A DNA stretch of 60,116 bases from Scleroderma bovista (lineage: Eukaryota > Basidiomycota > Agaricomycetes > Boletales > Sclerodermataceae), in contig JAYMGJ010000468.1 of the NCBI GenBank assembly GCA_037178675.1, positions 1 through 60,116 on the forward strand. The letters run 5' to 3'. The notes below the pieces were generated by a model. It was not told the origin of the DNA, searched no databases, and was given only the letters and a program-made list of their open reading frames with translations. Shown piece by piece: positions 10,944 through 21,424 of this stretch (the stretch's first letter is position 1; each line of letters opens with the position of its first letter). The translations under genes and the position numbers were made by a program.

Positions 10944-11669
10944 TAATCCAGATCAAAGTTCCAGACTGGCGAGGTATGTACTGTACTACTATGTGTCTCA
11001 CTTGAATTTCAACCCTGTGTCTGACATTTTCTGTACCAACTTCTCCACAGGTACTAGTGACGACCACGACGACAACCGTTTGCAAGCAATTGACATACGC
11101 GATATCGTGGATCTGGCCCAGTTACCGTATATTGAAATCTGCGGTACGACAGAAACTGTCGATGACCTTGCCGGCACATTCGAAATTCACGCGCACCAAT
11201 ATGTTGCCACGCTCCGAAATCCTGGTCGCGATACCAATTCTGCCATTGCTCTATCAGGTAGTAGTTTTAAGTTTCGGTCTATTATGCCAGTAGAGTGTAC
11301 TGTCCCGGACACTGCTCGCTGGAGGTCAAAGGGCATTGGTAGTAAAGAGACCAATGGAAAACGGCTGGTCCCTCGCAAAAATACCTATGTCTCAATTACA
11401 GGTTTCATCACCGGCCGGCATTCCACTGCCAGTAACAAATGCTTCTGTGTTGAAGTTGATTCTATGGTATTTTTGGGTCGTCCTACAGTGCCAGGGACAC
11501 CACAGGCCTCTCCACTCGCAGGTACGAATTCAATCTCACACTAAATTAAATTATCTCATTGTCGTGTGTTGCAGGTGCTGCACTGAATGAAGCCTCTCCC
11601 GGTCGCTCGAACTTAAAGTTCGATTTCTCCCAACCTATCGGAAACAAGAAGCGGCGCATTGATGCTTAA
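10944..11669 (+). CDS. Helitron-borne small protein, possibly OB-fold
   Basis: Spliced frame near the 3' end of the Helitron. A small exon (10944-10974, ending PDWR) joins through GTATGT...CCACAG to an exon running to 11521, then through an intron at 11522-11574 to a last exon ending at the TAA at 11667-11669. The C terminus is NKKRRIDA, a plausible nuclear-localisation signal. The segment NTYVSITGFITG followed by CFCVEVDSMVFLG alternates hydrophobic and polar residues like a small beta barrel. By analogy with the RPA-like genes carried by some Helitrons, a single-stranded-DNA-binding role is possible; this is inference. The true first exon is probably lost in the internal deletion, so the start is uncertain; an alternative start is the frame opening at 10993. 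Confidence 0.5.
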
Positions 11670-11871
11670 TTATCCTTCCGCCTCGAGTCGTTGACTCACT
11701 ACATTCTTTCACACAATATTCCTTTCGTTTTCCATTCTAAAATCAGACATTGACTTACTACAGTACCTCATGAATAACTTGGAATACCATTTTTAATTTT
11801 GATGTTATAAATGCAATCTATGTTTGGACACAACTAATAGTCACTGGACTCGAGTTGCTCAAATCTCTCGA

Positions 11872-11897
11872 GTGGCGTAGCCACGGGTAGCTGCTAG
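11872..11897 (+). other. Helitron 3' terminal hairpin and CTAG
   Basis: Perfect 5-bp stem GTGGC/GCCAC with loop GTA, then GGGTAGCTG, then CTAG, then host T. The string CGTAGC...CGGGTA...CTAGT closely matches common Helitron 3' ends. The stem is the replication-termination signal in the family model. Confidence 0.85.
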
Positions 11898-12348
11898 TCT
11901 TTTGTATTTGAAAATTTTGTAGGGTATATCGCGCTTTTCGATTTTTCTCGGGGTATCGGAATGCGCTGGTCGATGCTGGTGGTGTCTATGTCTATCTTCT
12001 AAGCGTCGTTCGTCTAATGCGTCTATTGTTTATCGTCTATCCGTGCGTCGGCGAGAGGCCCTGAGGTTTTAGTCAAATCCAATGTATCCGTTACGAAAAA
12101 AACGCAGGCTCTGTATCGTGGGCCCGCGTCGTTATTGCCCAAGCACGAGGATGGTCATGGTGTCAAGTCGAGTAGTATACCGTGCTGGGAGACGTAAGAA
12201 GAAAAGGCCACAGTGCGAGAGTAAAAAACTCAAGCGAGGTCCTCTCGGGCCGGATAAGTCCAAATTGATCCGATCAGTGAGCCAATGAGATAAGATCAAA
12301 CTACTTATCACAGTTCTGTACTCTCCCCTCATAAAGAATAAACATAGG
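11898..12348. promoter_or_regulatory. Likely ancestral shared promoter of methyltransferase and GON7
   Basis: If the Helitron is removed, the methyltransferase ATG (minus strand) and the GON7-like ATG at 12349 face each other across about 450 bp. The minus-strand sequence next to the empty site reads ...CAAATACAAAAG directly before the ATG, an A-rich context typical of a fungal 5' leader. This points to a former bidirectional promoter now attached only to the GON7-like gene. No individual factor site is identified. Confidence 0.5.
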
Positions 12349-12708
12349 ATGGCGAGATCGCCAGCAGCAGCAGTTACGGCAACATACACACTCCATCTAC
12401 CTCCGGGAGTGGATCACCCGTCTTCCCTGATGCCGAGCGCCAACCACACCTTCCCTTTATTTCCTCCGAATTCACCTCAGCCATCTGATCCCACTCCCAG
12501 CACCGCTGAGACAGGCGAACTTCAGGCATACTACTACACAAACTTGCGCCACGCAATTTCGGATGCCCGAACAAAACTGGGAGAAGAGCTTACCGCATGG
12601 AGAGACGCGGTTGGAAGCGAAGAGGTGGGGAAAGAAAGGGCAGTTAAGACGGTGAGCGAGGACGAGGAAAGCGAGGGGGAAGCAAACGGAGATGGAGAGG
12701 GGGCATGA
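12349..12708 (+). CDS. EKC/KEOPS complex subunit Gon7-like
   Basis: Single-exon 119-codon gene. KEOPS makes the tRNA t6A modification and Gon7 is its small, fast-evolving fungal subunit. The layout matches yeast Gon7: a Pro/Ser-rich N-terminal half, then a predicted helix NLRHAISDARTKLGEELTAW, and an acidic tail (EDEESEGEANGDGEG). Overall identity is low by eye, so the assignment rests on size, helix position and acidic end. The ATG lies 451 bp from the Helitron's 3' end. A shortened, diverged copy of its acidic 3' end may be present near 13905-13955. Confidence 0.5.
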   Translation: MARSPAAAVTATYTLHLPPGVDHPSSLMPSANHTFPLFPPNSPQPSDPTPSTAETGELQAYYYTNLRHAISDARTKLGEELTAWRDAVGSEEVGKERAVKTVSEDEESEGEANGDGEGA

Positions 12709-14667
12709 AACCTGTGGTGCTCAGCGTGATGGGCCCGCCTGAAGGCGAGTCGGATCTGAACAACACATCCGAGGTGAATCCCCTGCATTCGTACTTTTGG
12801 CTGCCATCTTACGTCCCATCAATTCACACTTTCGGTAGGCTCAGGGCGCTGCTTTCTCTTCGCCATTAGAGTTCCGTCGACTAGGGATCGTGTAATTTCT
12901 TCGTGAACACCCCTTGATCAATGAAGTAGCCTCACTTCCCCCCACTATCAATTACCGTCCAAGCGGTGTCCAGGTTCTCGGACTGAGGTCCCCGCACTGA
13001 ATTCGCTATTGGTATAGGACGGAAAGGGCAAGTAGGCTGCCCAATGCAATATATCATGTCGACAGTACACCATGCAAGAGTGCACCTATTTATGTAAATC
13101 TTGAAAGCTGCGGTATTGGAGGTAAGATACTGTTGTTTCCTATGGTAGTAGAGTCGAAGAGCCGAATGTGAGTAACATCGAGTCCAAGTCCAGGCCTCCA
13201 TTGTCATATTCAAAGATTTGATAATGACAATGGGATTGAGATAGATTCCACTTGTCTTAAAGGAGTGGCTCAGGACACTTGTCCACTCCTTGCCCACCAC
13301 GCACTGTAACATACGACAAACAGCAAGTCCAGAGGAGCAGGCAAGTATCCAAGCTTGTAAAAAGCATAAGCTTCATTTCTCACAGACAAAAGGGAACCGT
13401 TTCAGCGGGAGTGCAAGAGATGTCCGAAGCGGATCAGAGGTGCCCAGCAGCGCGCCGGAGTCTTTCAGTGGTCACCCCAAAGCGTCTTGGAAAAGCCTCC
13501 AAGTAACTCACGAATCGCGGATGAGTGCCCCCGCGAGACCGCTGGTGAGGTCAAGCTAATTGCTACCGTCCTCATCAATATCAGTTTATGGGGTGAACCT
13601 CTCTCGAGGAAGAGGCGTGTTATGCATGCACGAGGTGAGTTTCTTGGATACTCATTTTCAACCTGTGCTTGGCCCCTATGATGTGGTTAGCACCGATGTG
13701 TTCGTCTTATCCTACGTCCTCACCCCATTTCGTTCGTTGTCATCCTCATCATGGTTGACGGGTGTCGTGTACGTGGCAGGTCCTTATCGCAGTAGTAGCT
13801 GTAGCCGGTCCTGGTGATGGGGGTGGTTGTCTTGGTAGTCTACAGTGTATAGTGGGCGAGAAGAATTGGTTTCTAGGGTTCCATTAGACCCTTACCCGGT
13901 CTGTACGGTTGAGGAGGAGAGCGAGGAAGAAGGAAACGGAGAGCATGAACCCTCAGGTGTATGTTCATGGCTCCCCACTATCAATTAAGCCACCAAGTAG
14001 CTCAGATCTATGTACTCGAAATGGGCGCCGCGGCACTGCAGAACTCTTACTTGACAAAGGCGAATTGAATTGCCCAAGTTACTAATCAATGCTATACCCA
14101 CAAGCAGATCTCAAAAACTCATGTATTTCTCACGAAATAAGGTCCCCCTTGTCAAGCAATCGGGGAATGTCCGACAATTTCCGAGCAGTCTCCAGGAGTG
14201 TCCCTGAGGTTCATGGACTGAAATCCCCAAACTGAGATTTGACAGAGCGCCATGATAATGGACGAGGAAAGGGCTAGTGGGCCGAGTGTCCATGCGACAG
14301 GTACTGCCATTTGTAGCTTGAGCGCTGAGCGCTGAACGTCGTGGCAGGGTTTGTCATGTCAAGGGGACATATGTGAGATAGTCAGCCCTGGGCGATGTTT
14401 TCCCCGTGGTAACTGAAAATGAAAGTTGCCTCTGATCCTGTGACACCGAATTTGGATCGGATAGTGGGTTCAGTACCAGTTTGTGAATAGATGCGATAGA
14501 ACTTTACTCATTTCGATTGGTGGATGTGATTGGGTTCGTGTGGCAGTGTTGTACAGCTATAAGTTTATCATCCTGACCCATGTACGCAGACAAGTTTCAT
14601 GAGTTGAAGCTGAAGGCCTGAAAGCGACTTGGAAGAGGGAGATAGAGAGATAGAAAACGAAACTCTA
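12709..14667. other. Intergenic, traces of a diverged duplication
   Basis: No convincing gene. Short frames near 13280-13560 have neither domains nor clear splice sites. The stretch near 13905-13985 resembles the GON7-like 3' end and its downstream DNA (12650-12715 and 12935-12955), and 14200-14300 resembles 12965-13070. An old tandem duplication that has decayed is a reasonable reading. Confidence 0.4.
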
Positions 14668-15848
14668 TCATACGGCAATCCCGACCTCATCTGGCGCATG
14701 CCGCGCCGTCTCAAGCATCAGAGAACTCGAATCTAGGATAAAGCTGCCGGGTTCTGAGGGCACTTCCTTGAGGGTGGTTCCTCCTCTACTTTCGAAGTGT
14801 TGCTGTGCAGGGGCGAAACATATTGTGGACACCTGCGAGGGGGCCAGCCCTCCCTTCCGTCGTGCATTCTCCCAGTCCCTCCCAGCAGCCCATACAGTCG
14901 CGAAAACGAGTCCGATGATCGTGAAATGGATGTTGACCTGCTCGATGTTCATGGCCAGGACGTAGTCCTTGGAGGCCATGTAGCTCACGATCTGGGCTAC
15001 ACTTAAAAGGACAGGGAAAACAAAGCTGTACGTTGAGATCCAGAATGCAGCCTTGATTTTCGCAGCGAATGATGCTATGGATACTGGTAAACAGAATTCC
15101 GAACGACAAGACAATATACGTACAGCCAGAAATGAACAGTCCATTTTTATACAGACGCCAGAGAAAGGGAGCAGAAGAAAATCTTGGACAATGAGGGAGA
15201 GACGACTGATTTCGAGACAAAAGACATACAGATCATCAAACACCTGGATAATCCATTCAATTTTGACGGAGGGTGCCATGTTGAACAGTGCGGATGCTAG
15301 GTCCACGAAGGAGTTCTTTGGAAAACTATTAATACGTTTGATCTCTGACACCACAAAAAACGTTATGTTTGCGCAACGAATGACCTTGACAATGACGGGG
15401 ATGCACAACACGAGGAACCAGGTGAAGGGTGGTGTGGTACGACGCGGAAAGAGGGCCATAAGTCGTAGTAGAATGATGCAGTCTACGAAGAGCGGGATAA
15501 GACCATTAATGATGGTGGTAGTGATAATCATCCGAGGATTGAATACAACTCCTGTTTGAAACGAATGTACCTGTTCATGCAGACAGATTTAATTGCTTTT
15601 TAGCCTTCTGATGTCAAACATACCTCAATGTATATCCAAACCGACGAGTATGTGATTCCTAGTGCGATGGCGATAACGTTCAATACAAAGATTGGCTGCC
15701 GTCTCAGTTCCGGCGTTGAAAAAAAGAAAAGAGCTAAAAGCATCGTAAACAGCACAGAACCCATGCAAGACGAAATTATCAAGAAAGTCAATCCCTCGTT
15801 AATAAGACTGAGGAGTGAAGAGATGGACGGAAGCGGAGTGGACGACAT
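14668..15848 (-). CDS. Multi-pass membrane protein (7TM-like), possibly frameshifted
   Basis: Starts at the ATG at 15848 with hydrophobic segments GLTFLIISSCMGSVLFTMLL and PIFVLNVIAIALGITYSSVW. An intron beginning GTATGT after WIYIE rejoins at VHSFQTGVVFNPRM, giving further membrane segments (TTIINGLIPLFVDCIILLRL, TWFLVLCIPVIVKVI, FPVLLSVAQIVSYM, NIHFTIIGLVFATVW) and a hydrophilic tail. The layout, with outside N terminus, about seven helices and a cytoplasmic tail, resembles uncharacterised 7TM proteins of Agaricomycetes; a receptor function is not shown. Between about 15062 and 15170 the best hydrophobic helix (CTYIVLSFGILFTSIHSII) is in a different frame from its flanks. Either two very short introns of 38 and 40 nt or two compensating indels are needed, so the gene may be damaged. 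Confidence 0.6.
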
Positions 15849-16711
15849 TACAACGACATACGTACCGTTGTGTGCGAAGGCGAGCCCGTTTTAAGGTAAA
15901 CCAAAGGACGCGCAGGGACCTCGAGCCTCGAGGTGGCCTCGGTGAAACACCTGGTGATCGAATATGTACCACATTTGGGTAAGGCACGACATGGCGATGC
16001 CAATCAGCGTTCCTGTAAGGTGAATTCATAGCACCTGTGAGTCTCTGCCTTCGATATTGACGGTGATGGGTTAAGAGTTTGGACTCCCAGGGTTCTAACT
16101 GACGTCGGATCAATTGGTCGCGCAATGAGTACTTAGCCAGATCTCGGAGGCGGACCTGCACTGATGACATGGCAGAGTGGGCTTCCATGACATGATCCTT
16201 ATTATGTACCACGGATTACAGATAGGCATGTGCGCATGATTATCGTGCTTAGGCGGGAAGAAAGTGCAGCCGTCCGATGAAGGGAGACCGCCCAGTGACT
16301 AAAAGGGTCAAATTGGAATCCATTAGGCTATGTAGTGCGTCACATACATACGCACCAAGCACGCCAATCAGGCAAGAGCCTTATGGTTGCCGCACTATTG
16401 TCGATAAACTCAGTACAGACGCAAATGATGTGAGTTCCCCATGACAATTTCATACAACCCAAAATGTATTATCAAATTTTACATAAGATTATCTAATGCA
16501 TTTCACTAGTAATGGCTGACGAGGTATTTGTAACTGAGCTAGCGTAGTCAGTCAATCTCCATATATTTCACACATCCAAAGTATTAGAATTCCCCATTGC
16601 TGTATGTATGCTGTATGTATTTTAGAAAACAGGTGGATAAGTAGTCAGAATTTGGATTTAATCCAAGCTGTAAGGTATCATAAAACCAAAACCTCGAAGA
16701 TGCAGCTATCT
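15849..16711. other. Intergenic, no gene seen
   Basis: Upstream of the membrane-protein gene and downstream of the dynactin gene. Nothing with a recognisable domain on either strand. Presumably the promoter of the former and the 3' UTR of the latter. Confidence 0.5.
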
Positions 16712-19700
16712 TCATAGCGCACTCGCACGATCTAGTAAACTTTTCACGCGTTTGCGCAAGCGTTCGGCTTCCATCTTCCGCTCGAGGATTTGGTGAGCAG
16801 GGGTATCCTTCTTGCGTATCCAGCCTTTCACAGACTTTCCTTCGCTCTCAGCGCGTTTGGCGTGGATGACCGAAAGATCTACTACGCGTGGGGAGGATGA
16901 GAACTTGATGGCGTCATGATAAAGTATCTTCGTCTCCGTCGCCAACGACCGAAGTGTTGGAGGAGTTGCGGGGATATCGTAGTCAGAGTCCTCAGAATCC
17001 GAGGTGCCCGAAGGATCCAATGGGGGCGTGGCAACACGAACAGCTGGATCTGGGAGAGGTGGCAACGCCCGGATCTCTTTAAGCAGATCTTGGCCTTTAA
17101 GGTACGAATTCTCAGTTCGGAGGTAGCGAACCGTGCCGCGAAGAGCTTCAATCTGCGCAACAATCAGATGGGAAGGCAAAAAGCACACAAACAGTCCGAC
17201 CTGTTCGAGTAGATGTGACGTCTCGAAGCTGCCCTCGATAGGTGCGCTGTCAGGCTCTGTGGGTTGGTTACCAGCCGCTGTAAATTCACCCGGATCAGCT
17301 TAGCCAGTACCACACACTCATCCGATTATAGCTGACCTTGTTTTTCTGGGGCCGCCATGGCTTTCAATTTGGCATTGTCTTGCTCCAAAGTATCTAAATC
17401 GGCTTGCAGTTGCTCCATGGCTTCCTCGTACGCTCTCTCCTGCTTCCTAGCCTTTGAGAGCTCAATTTCAAACTCGACGATAGTGTCCGCCTGCTTCTTA
17501 ACAGCTTCCATACGACGCTCCATAAGCTCGATCTTGACTCCGGCTTCCTGGAGGTTCTGGTCCCTCGCTTTGAGATTGCGGACAAGACCTTGCACTTCGT
17601 CCTGTAGTTGCGCAGCCTTGCGTTCAGCTTCAACGTTAACTGCGGTGCTTGCTTTGATCTCTTCAATGCGCGTAACCCATGGCGGTGTACCAGAAACTGA
17701 GGATAAGTAGTTTCAGTTCACGACAATATTGAGGAATAAAAATGACTTACTCTTCCACACGTTCTCGGATTCAAGTGCAAGTGGTAATAGCTTACCACAC
17801 TCGCCCGCCAGGGCAGCAATAGCCTCACTCACAACCTCCCACCACGACGTACCGGGTCGCATATCCTTTGCAACGGTAGTCATAGCTATCTGCTTCGCGT
17901 ACGACAGCACTGAAGCCAGCTGGAATGGTGACTTGGCGCTGCGGGCATCGCTGAGATGTGGTATCACTTGTTGAGCGAGCTAAATGGTGTCAAAACATAG
18001 CCCTGAGGTTGTGATTTAAGAAGCGCTCACCGAGATGCCGAAGTTAACAAGTTCAGGGACTGCATTGCTAAGAGATTTCAGCTGCAGTATCAGGTGCCCC
18101 TTGAGGGCTGTCGAATCCTGGATTACTTCTTCCATCCGCTTGGTGAGCTTCCTAACCAGGCACAACCATCAACACAAAACAAAAGAGGTTGATGAAGCAC
18201 TTACTTGGAGAGAACCTTCGCACTCTTGCACTGATCAAGAAGCCTTTGCAAAGGTCCGAAAAGCTCAGACTCAGGATCGTATCCTCCCATGTCAAGCACG
18301 ACATCTGTCACTCATTAGCCTGATGCAGATTGTAACAAGAGAGTATCATCTCACCTTCGTCATGCAGGATAGTCGCAACGGACGTCTTGGTTAGACCGAT
18401 GGAGGCAGCGAAAACATCGAGATCATTATCGAACGAGAGCGCATATCCAAGTTCGCGTTCACCAAGGTCGTGATCAAACCCGCTGAAATACGTCTCCGCA
18501 AGGTGATCAAACTGAGCTTGCAATCTGAGGATAATTGATTTTGGAGTTCAGCACGTTTGTCATGAAACCTACTTCAGGATATCATTGACAAATTCCATCT
18601 CCCGGAATTCATCCCGCCTAAGAAGGTCAACATGCATGTCAATGCGCTTCTCCATAGGCGCAATCTCAGGATAGATCCTCCCAGCGTTCAAGAACGACGA
18701 TGTATCGCAACGTCGGAGAATAGCCGCGAACCGTTTGCAGAGCGTAGAAAGACCAGCAGCACGACCACGCATCTCGCAAATACCGACCAAGGTCTCTGGT
18801 ACTGAACCATTGAGAGATTCAGGAAGCCCGTGTGCCTGCCCAACGATATTGTTGATGATGTCAATCTTGCATCCCAGTCGCTGGAAGAACAGGTAACAGC
18901 TCGTGGCATCGCTGTCGCTCTCCACATATAGTTGTGGTAAGTACGGCTGTACCCAACATGCTCCTCAGTAGCTAACCAGCGACAAAGACGGATCGGTCAA
19001 CATACCTGTATGATAGAAAGCAGCTCCCGACTTTCCCGGGCCTCGAGTTTGCGAATTTCAAGCTCGACCGCCTTGGCTTGGTTCTTGGCTGCTGTTGATT
19101 GCAGTTTTAGGTTGAGAGACATCATCGCGGCAGTTTGAGATACTGCAGCAGCAGATTCGTGTTGGGCATTTTGAGTTTGCGTTCTCATTGTATCCAGTTC
19201 GCTTAAAAAAAGATGTAAGATACAAAAAAGATTAACAAGAAATGAAGGGTGCCTTTGTAACTGCAAAACAAGTTCGCGGAACTGGCCGATTGTATTGTCA
19301 AGGTCTTGGCATGCGTCTTCAAGGGTCGAAATCTTCTGAGCATGTTCCCGGATCTGCGTATCTTTCGCATCTAGAGAGGGAGATACAATAAGTAAATATA
19401 CTTTGATAATGTGCAAGGGTTAAATTCTGACTAATTTCTTCTTGCAAAGCCTTCTCGGTTTCCATGTGATTTTCCTCGAGTTCATCGTTAAGTTCCTTAA
19501 GAGCTTCGAGATCTTCAATGGTAATACGCATTTCCTCGATTTTCTACATTACATTTAGCAGGGGGAAGTAGGCTATAAGAGCACTAGAACTCTTACCTCG
19601 CTGAGCATAAGGTTACGTTCAGTAAGTTGCACGAGCATCTCCTCCGCTCCAAGAGTGGCATCCAGTTGTGATTTTAAGTGTTCGATCTGCGTTTCGGCAT

Positions 19701-21424
19701 TGGATAGCCTGATCAGCGTGGATTCATATTGTCCTGGGGAGATGCATAATAAGTGAAATGCATACTGGACATTCCAAATGCACAGACCTTGAAGATCATC
19801 AATACTAGTGACATCTTTCTCCAATTCAGCAATACGATGGCGTTGCTCATGCTCAGTTTCCTGTGACATATCGCGTAGACTACGGAGAACATTAAAAGAT
19901 ACATCTCAGTAAGCTTGAGCACACATGCCGGATAAGAGCTTCCTTGAGACGTTCATTCTGCTTCTCGAGCTGAATATAAGCCAGGGAAGACTTGATGTTC
20001 GTGTCCTCCTCCTCTCCAACAGCTAGGTGCAACGAAATCTCAACCAGCGGCAAGCTAATAAAGACACGACTCACCTCCATCTTCTTTCAGGACTTGCAGC
20101 TCCACTTCCAATTGAGCAAAGCGTTCCTTCACCTCCTCCAGCTCGGCTTGAGCGAGTTCAGCCTTCTCCTCTGCGACCTCCTTGTCCAACATCGCCATCT
20201 CAAGCTGTTCCTGAGCATCTATGCCACGATTGTCAGAAAGTTGCCCAAGTTGTTGTGCATCTGCAAGCTCGCGACGCGTCGCAATAAGCTCAGTCTGAAG
20301 TTGATTGAGTTTCGCTTGGAGTTTGGGACGGAGGGCAACAAAGGACTCAGCCTCGGAGAGGCGGTTCTCAAGTTCACGAATATGACGCGCATCGTCCGCG
20401 CGCTTTGCTTCTAGAACTCGTGTCTTTGCGCGAAGTTCTTGAAGTTCTGTATCGTCAATTGAACGCTGGACGTGCGTATCAGTTAGGCTGTCAACATAAG
20501 GTACAAAAGCACACACCGTCGCACTCTGTGAAGATGGTTCTCTCGACATCGACACCACATTTGTGTGCGAAGGTCCCACTGTAAATGAAGGTGCAGTATT
20601 CGTGGAAGGTAACTCATTCGTGAGCGATGGTGAGGATAAAACCTGCACAGGGTGTTGGGGTGGTGTTATGGGCGATGGTGATGAGTGCAGAGGTTGGAGG
20701 GATTTGGGTTGTGTCTGAGGCGACGCGATTTGAGGAGGTAAGGATAACGGTGACGAGGGTCTCTGGGATGCTGCAATGCTCGCATCTCGAGCTAGTATTT
20801 GGTGAGTGCGTGGGCCTTGAAGTGCAGGACTGGAAGGACCGTTGCTATCTCCAGAGGCTGAGCGAGGAAAAGACTTGCGTGGCTGAAGGGAAAGGGAGGG
20901 GATGCGCTTTGCGGGAGACCCAGGTGGTGCCAAGCGGGATATGCGTGGGCTTGCTGTTCCAGGTGGAGGTGGTATTGATATTGCTGGAGGTTTCACGGGA
21001 CTCGCGGAACGAGAGGATGCTGCGCTGGAACGTAAAGACGCGGCGCGTGCCAGACCAGTGCTTGGCGTACGCTGGTGGGCGGCGACCGGTCTTGCGGAGA
21101 CTGCTGATGGTCGCTAAAAGCGAAACGTTTGGAATGTAAGGTCGGCACCACGGGTTGACCGATGGAACTCACTGTCACAGGGGGTTGCTCGGGCTCGACG
21201 GAGAGGACCTTGACCTGGCTTGGGCGAATAAACACCCCGTGCATGGGCTTGCACGAGAAATATCCCATCCCGTTGATAGATCCATCGTTCTTTCCCCTTG
21301 GCTCGAACAACTCAATGCCAACCCATTTGCCTGGCGCGAACGAGGTTGTTCCACAGAAGCGAACAATGCCTCGGCCTGTGGATATTTCTATAAGCGCACC
21401 TATCGGAGGATCTGCGAAAGACAT
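16712..21424 (-). CDS. Dynactin subunit p150Glued
   Basis: Large multi-exon gene for the microtubule-binding arm of dynactin, which recruits cytoplasmic dynein to cargo and plus ends. The ATG at 21424 starts MSFADPPIGALIEIS. A CAP-Gly domain follows at once, with GKWVGIELFEPRGKNDGS and the groove motif GYFSCKPMHGVFI close to the canonical GKNDG/FxCxxxxGxFV pattern. Then come a basic Ser/Pro-rich linker (spliced at QP/RPSAVSA), a long heptad-rich coiled coil (for example ELRAKTRVLEAKRADDARHI and LQTELIATRRELADAQQLGQ), the C-terminal dynactin region with QFDHLAETYFSGFDHDLGER, and a last coiled coil ending RVKSLLDRASAL. There are more than ten exons with small introns. Size is normal for fungal orthologues and no break is seen. 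It faces the Raptor gene head to head across 744 bp, most of which is a MITE. Confidence 0.92.

Larger units (their letters stand above)
8200..11897 (+). mobile_element. Helitron, 3698 bp, internally deleted
   Basis: Rolling-circle transposon with both ends recognisable. The 5' end reads TCTACTTTATTAAAC, preceded by a host A; this is close to the canonical TCTCTACTATTAAA. The 3' end has a GTGGC-GTA-GCCAC hairpin (11872-11884), then nine bases, then CTAG (11894-11897) followed by a host T. Insertion between A and T without target duplication is the Helitron rule. The Rep gene inside reads in the expected 5'-to-3' direction. Only the N-terminal part of Rep is present; the Tyr-containing Rep motif and the entire helicase are missing, so the element is non-autonomous. 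A second small gene lies before the 3' end. Confidence 0.85.

Noticed and set aside
15062..15125. 40-nt intron (GTACGT...TTACCAG) in the membrane-protein gene
   Set aside because: Possible splice signals, but it is shorter than any other intron in the window and would remove a good membrane helix; kept only as an alternative.
20627..21139. 170-codon plus-strand open frame
   Set aside because: Antisense to the dynactin p150 linker and coiled coil, whose reading is supported by CAP-Gly and splice phases.
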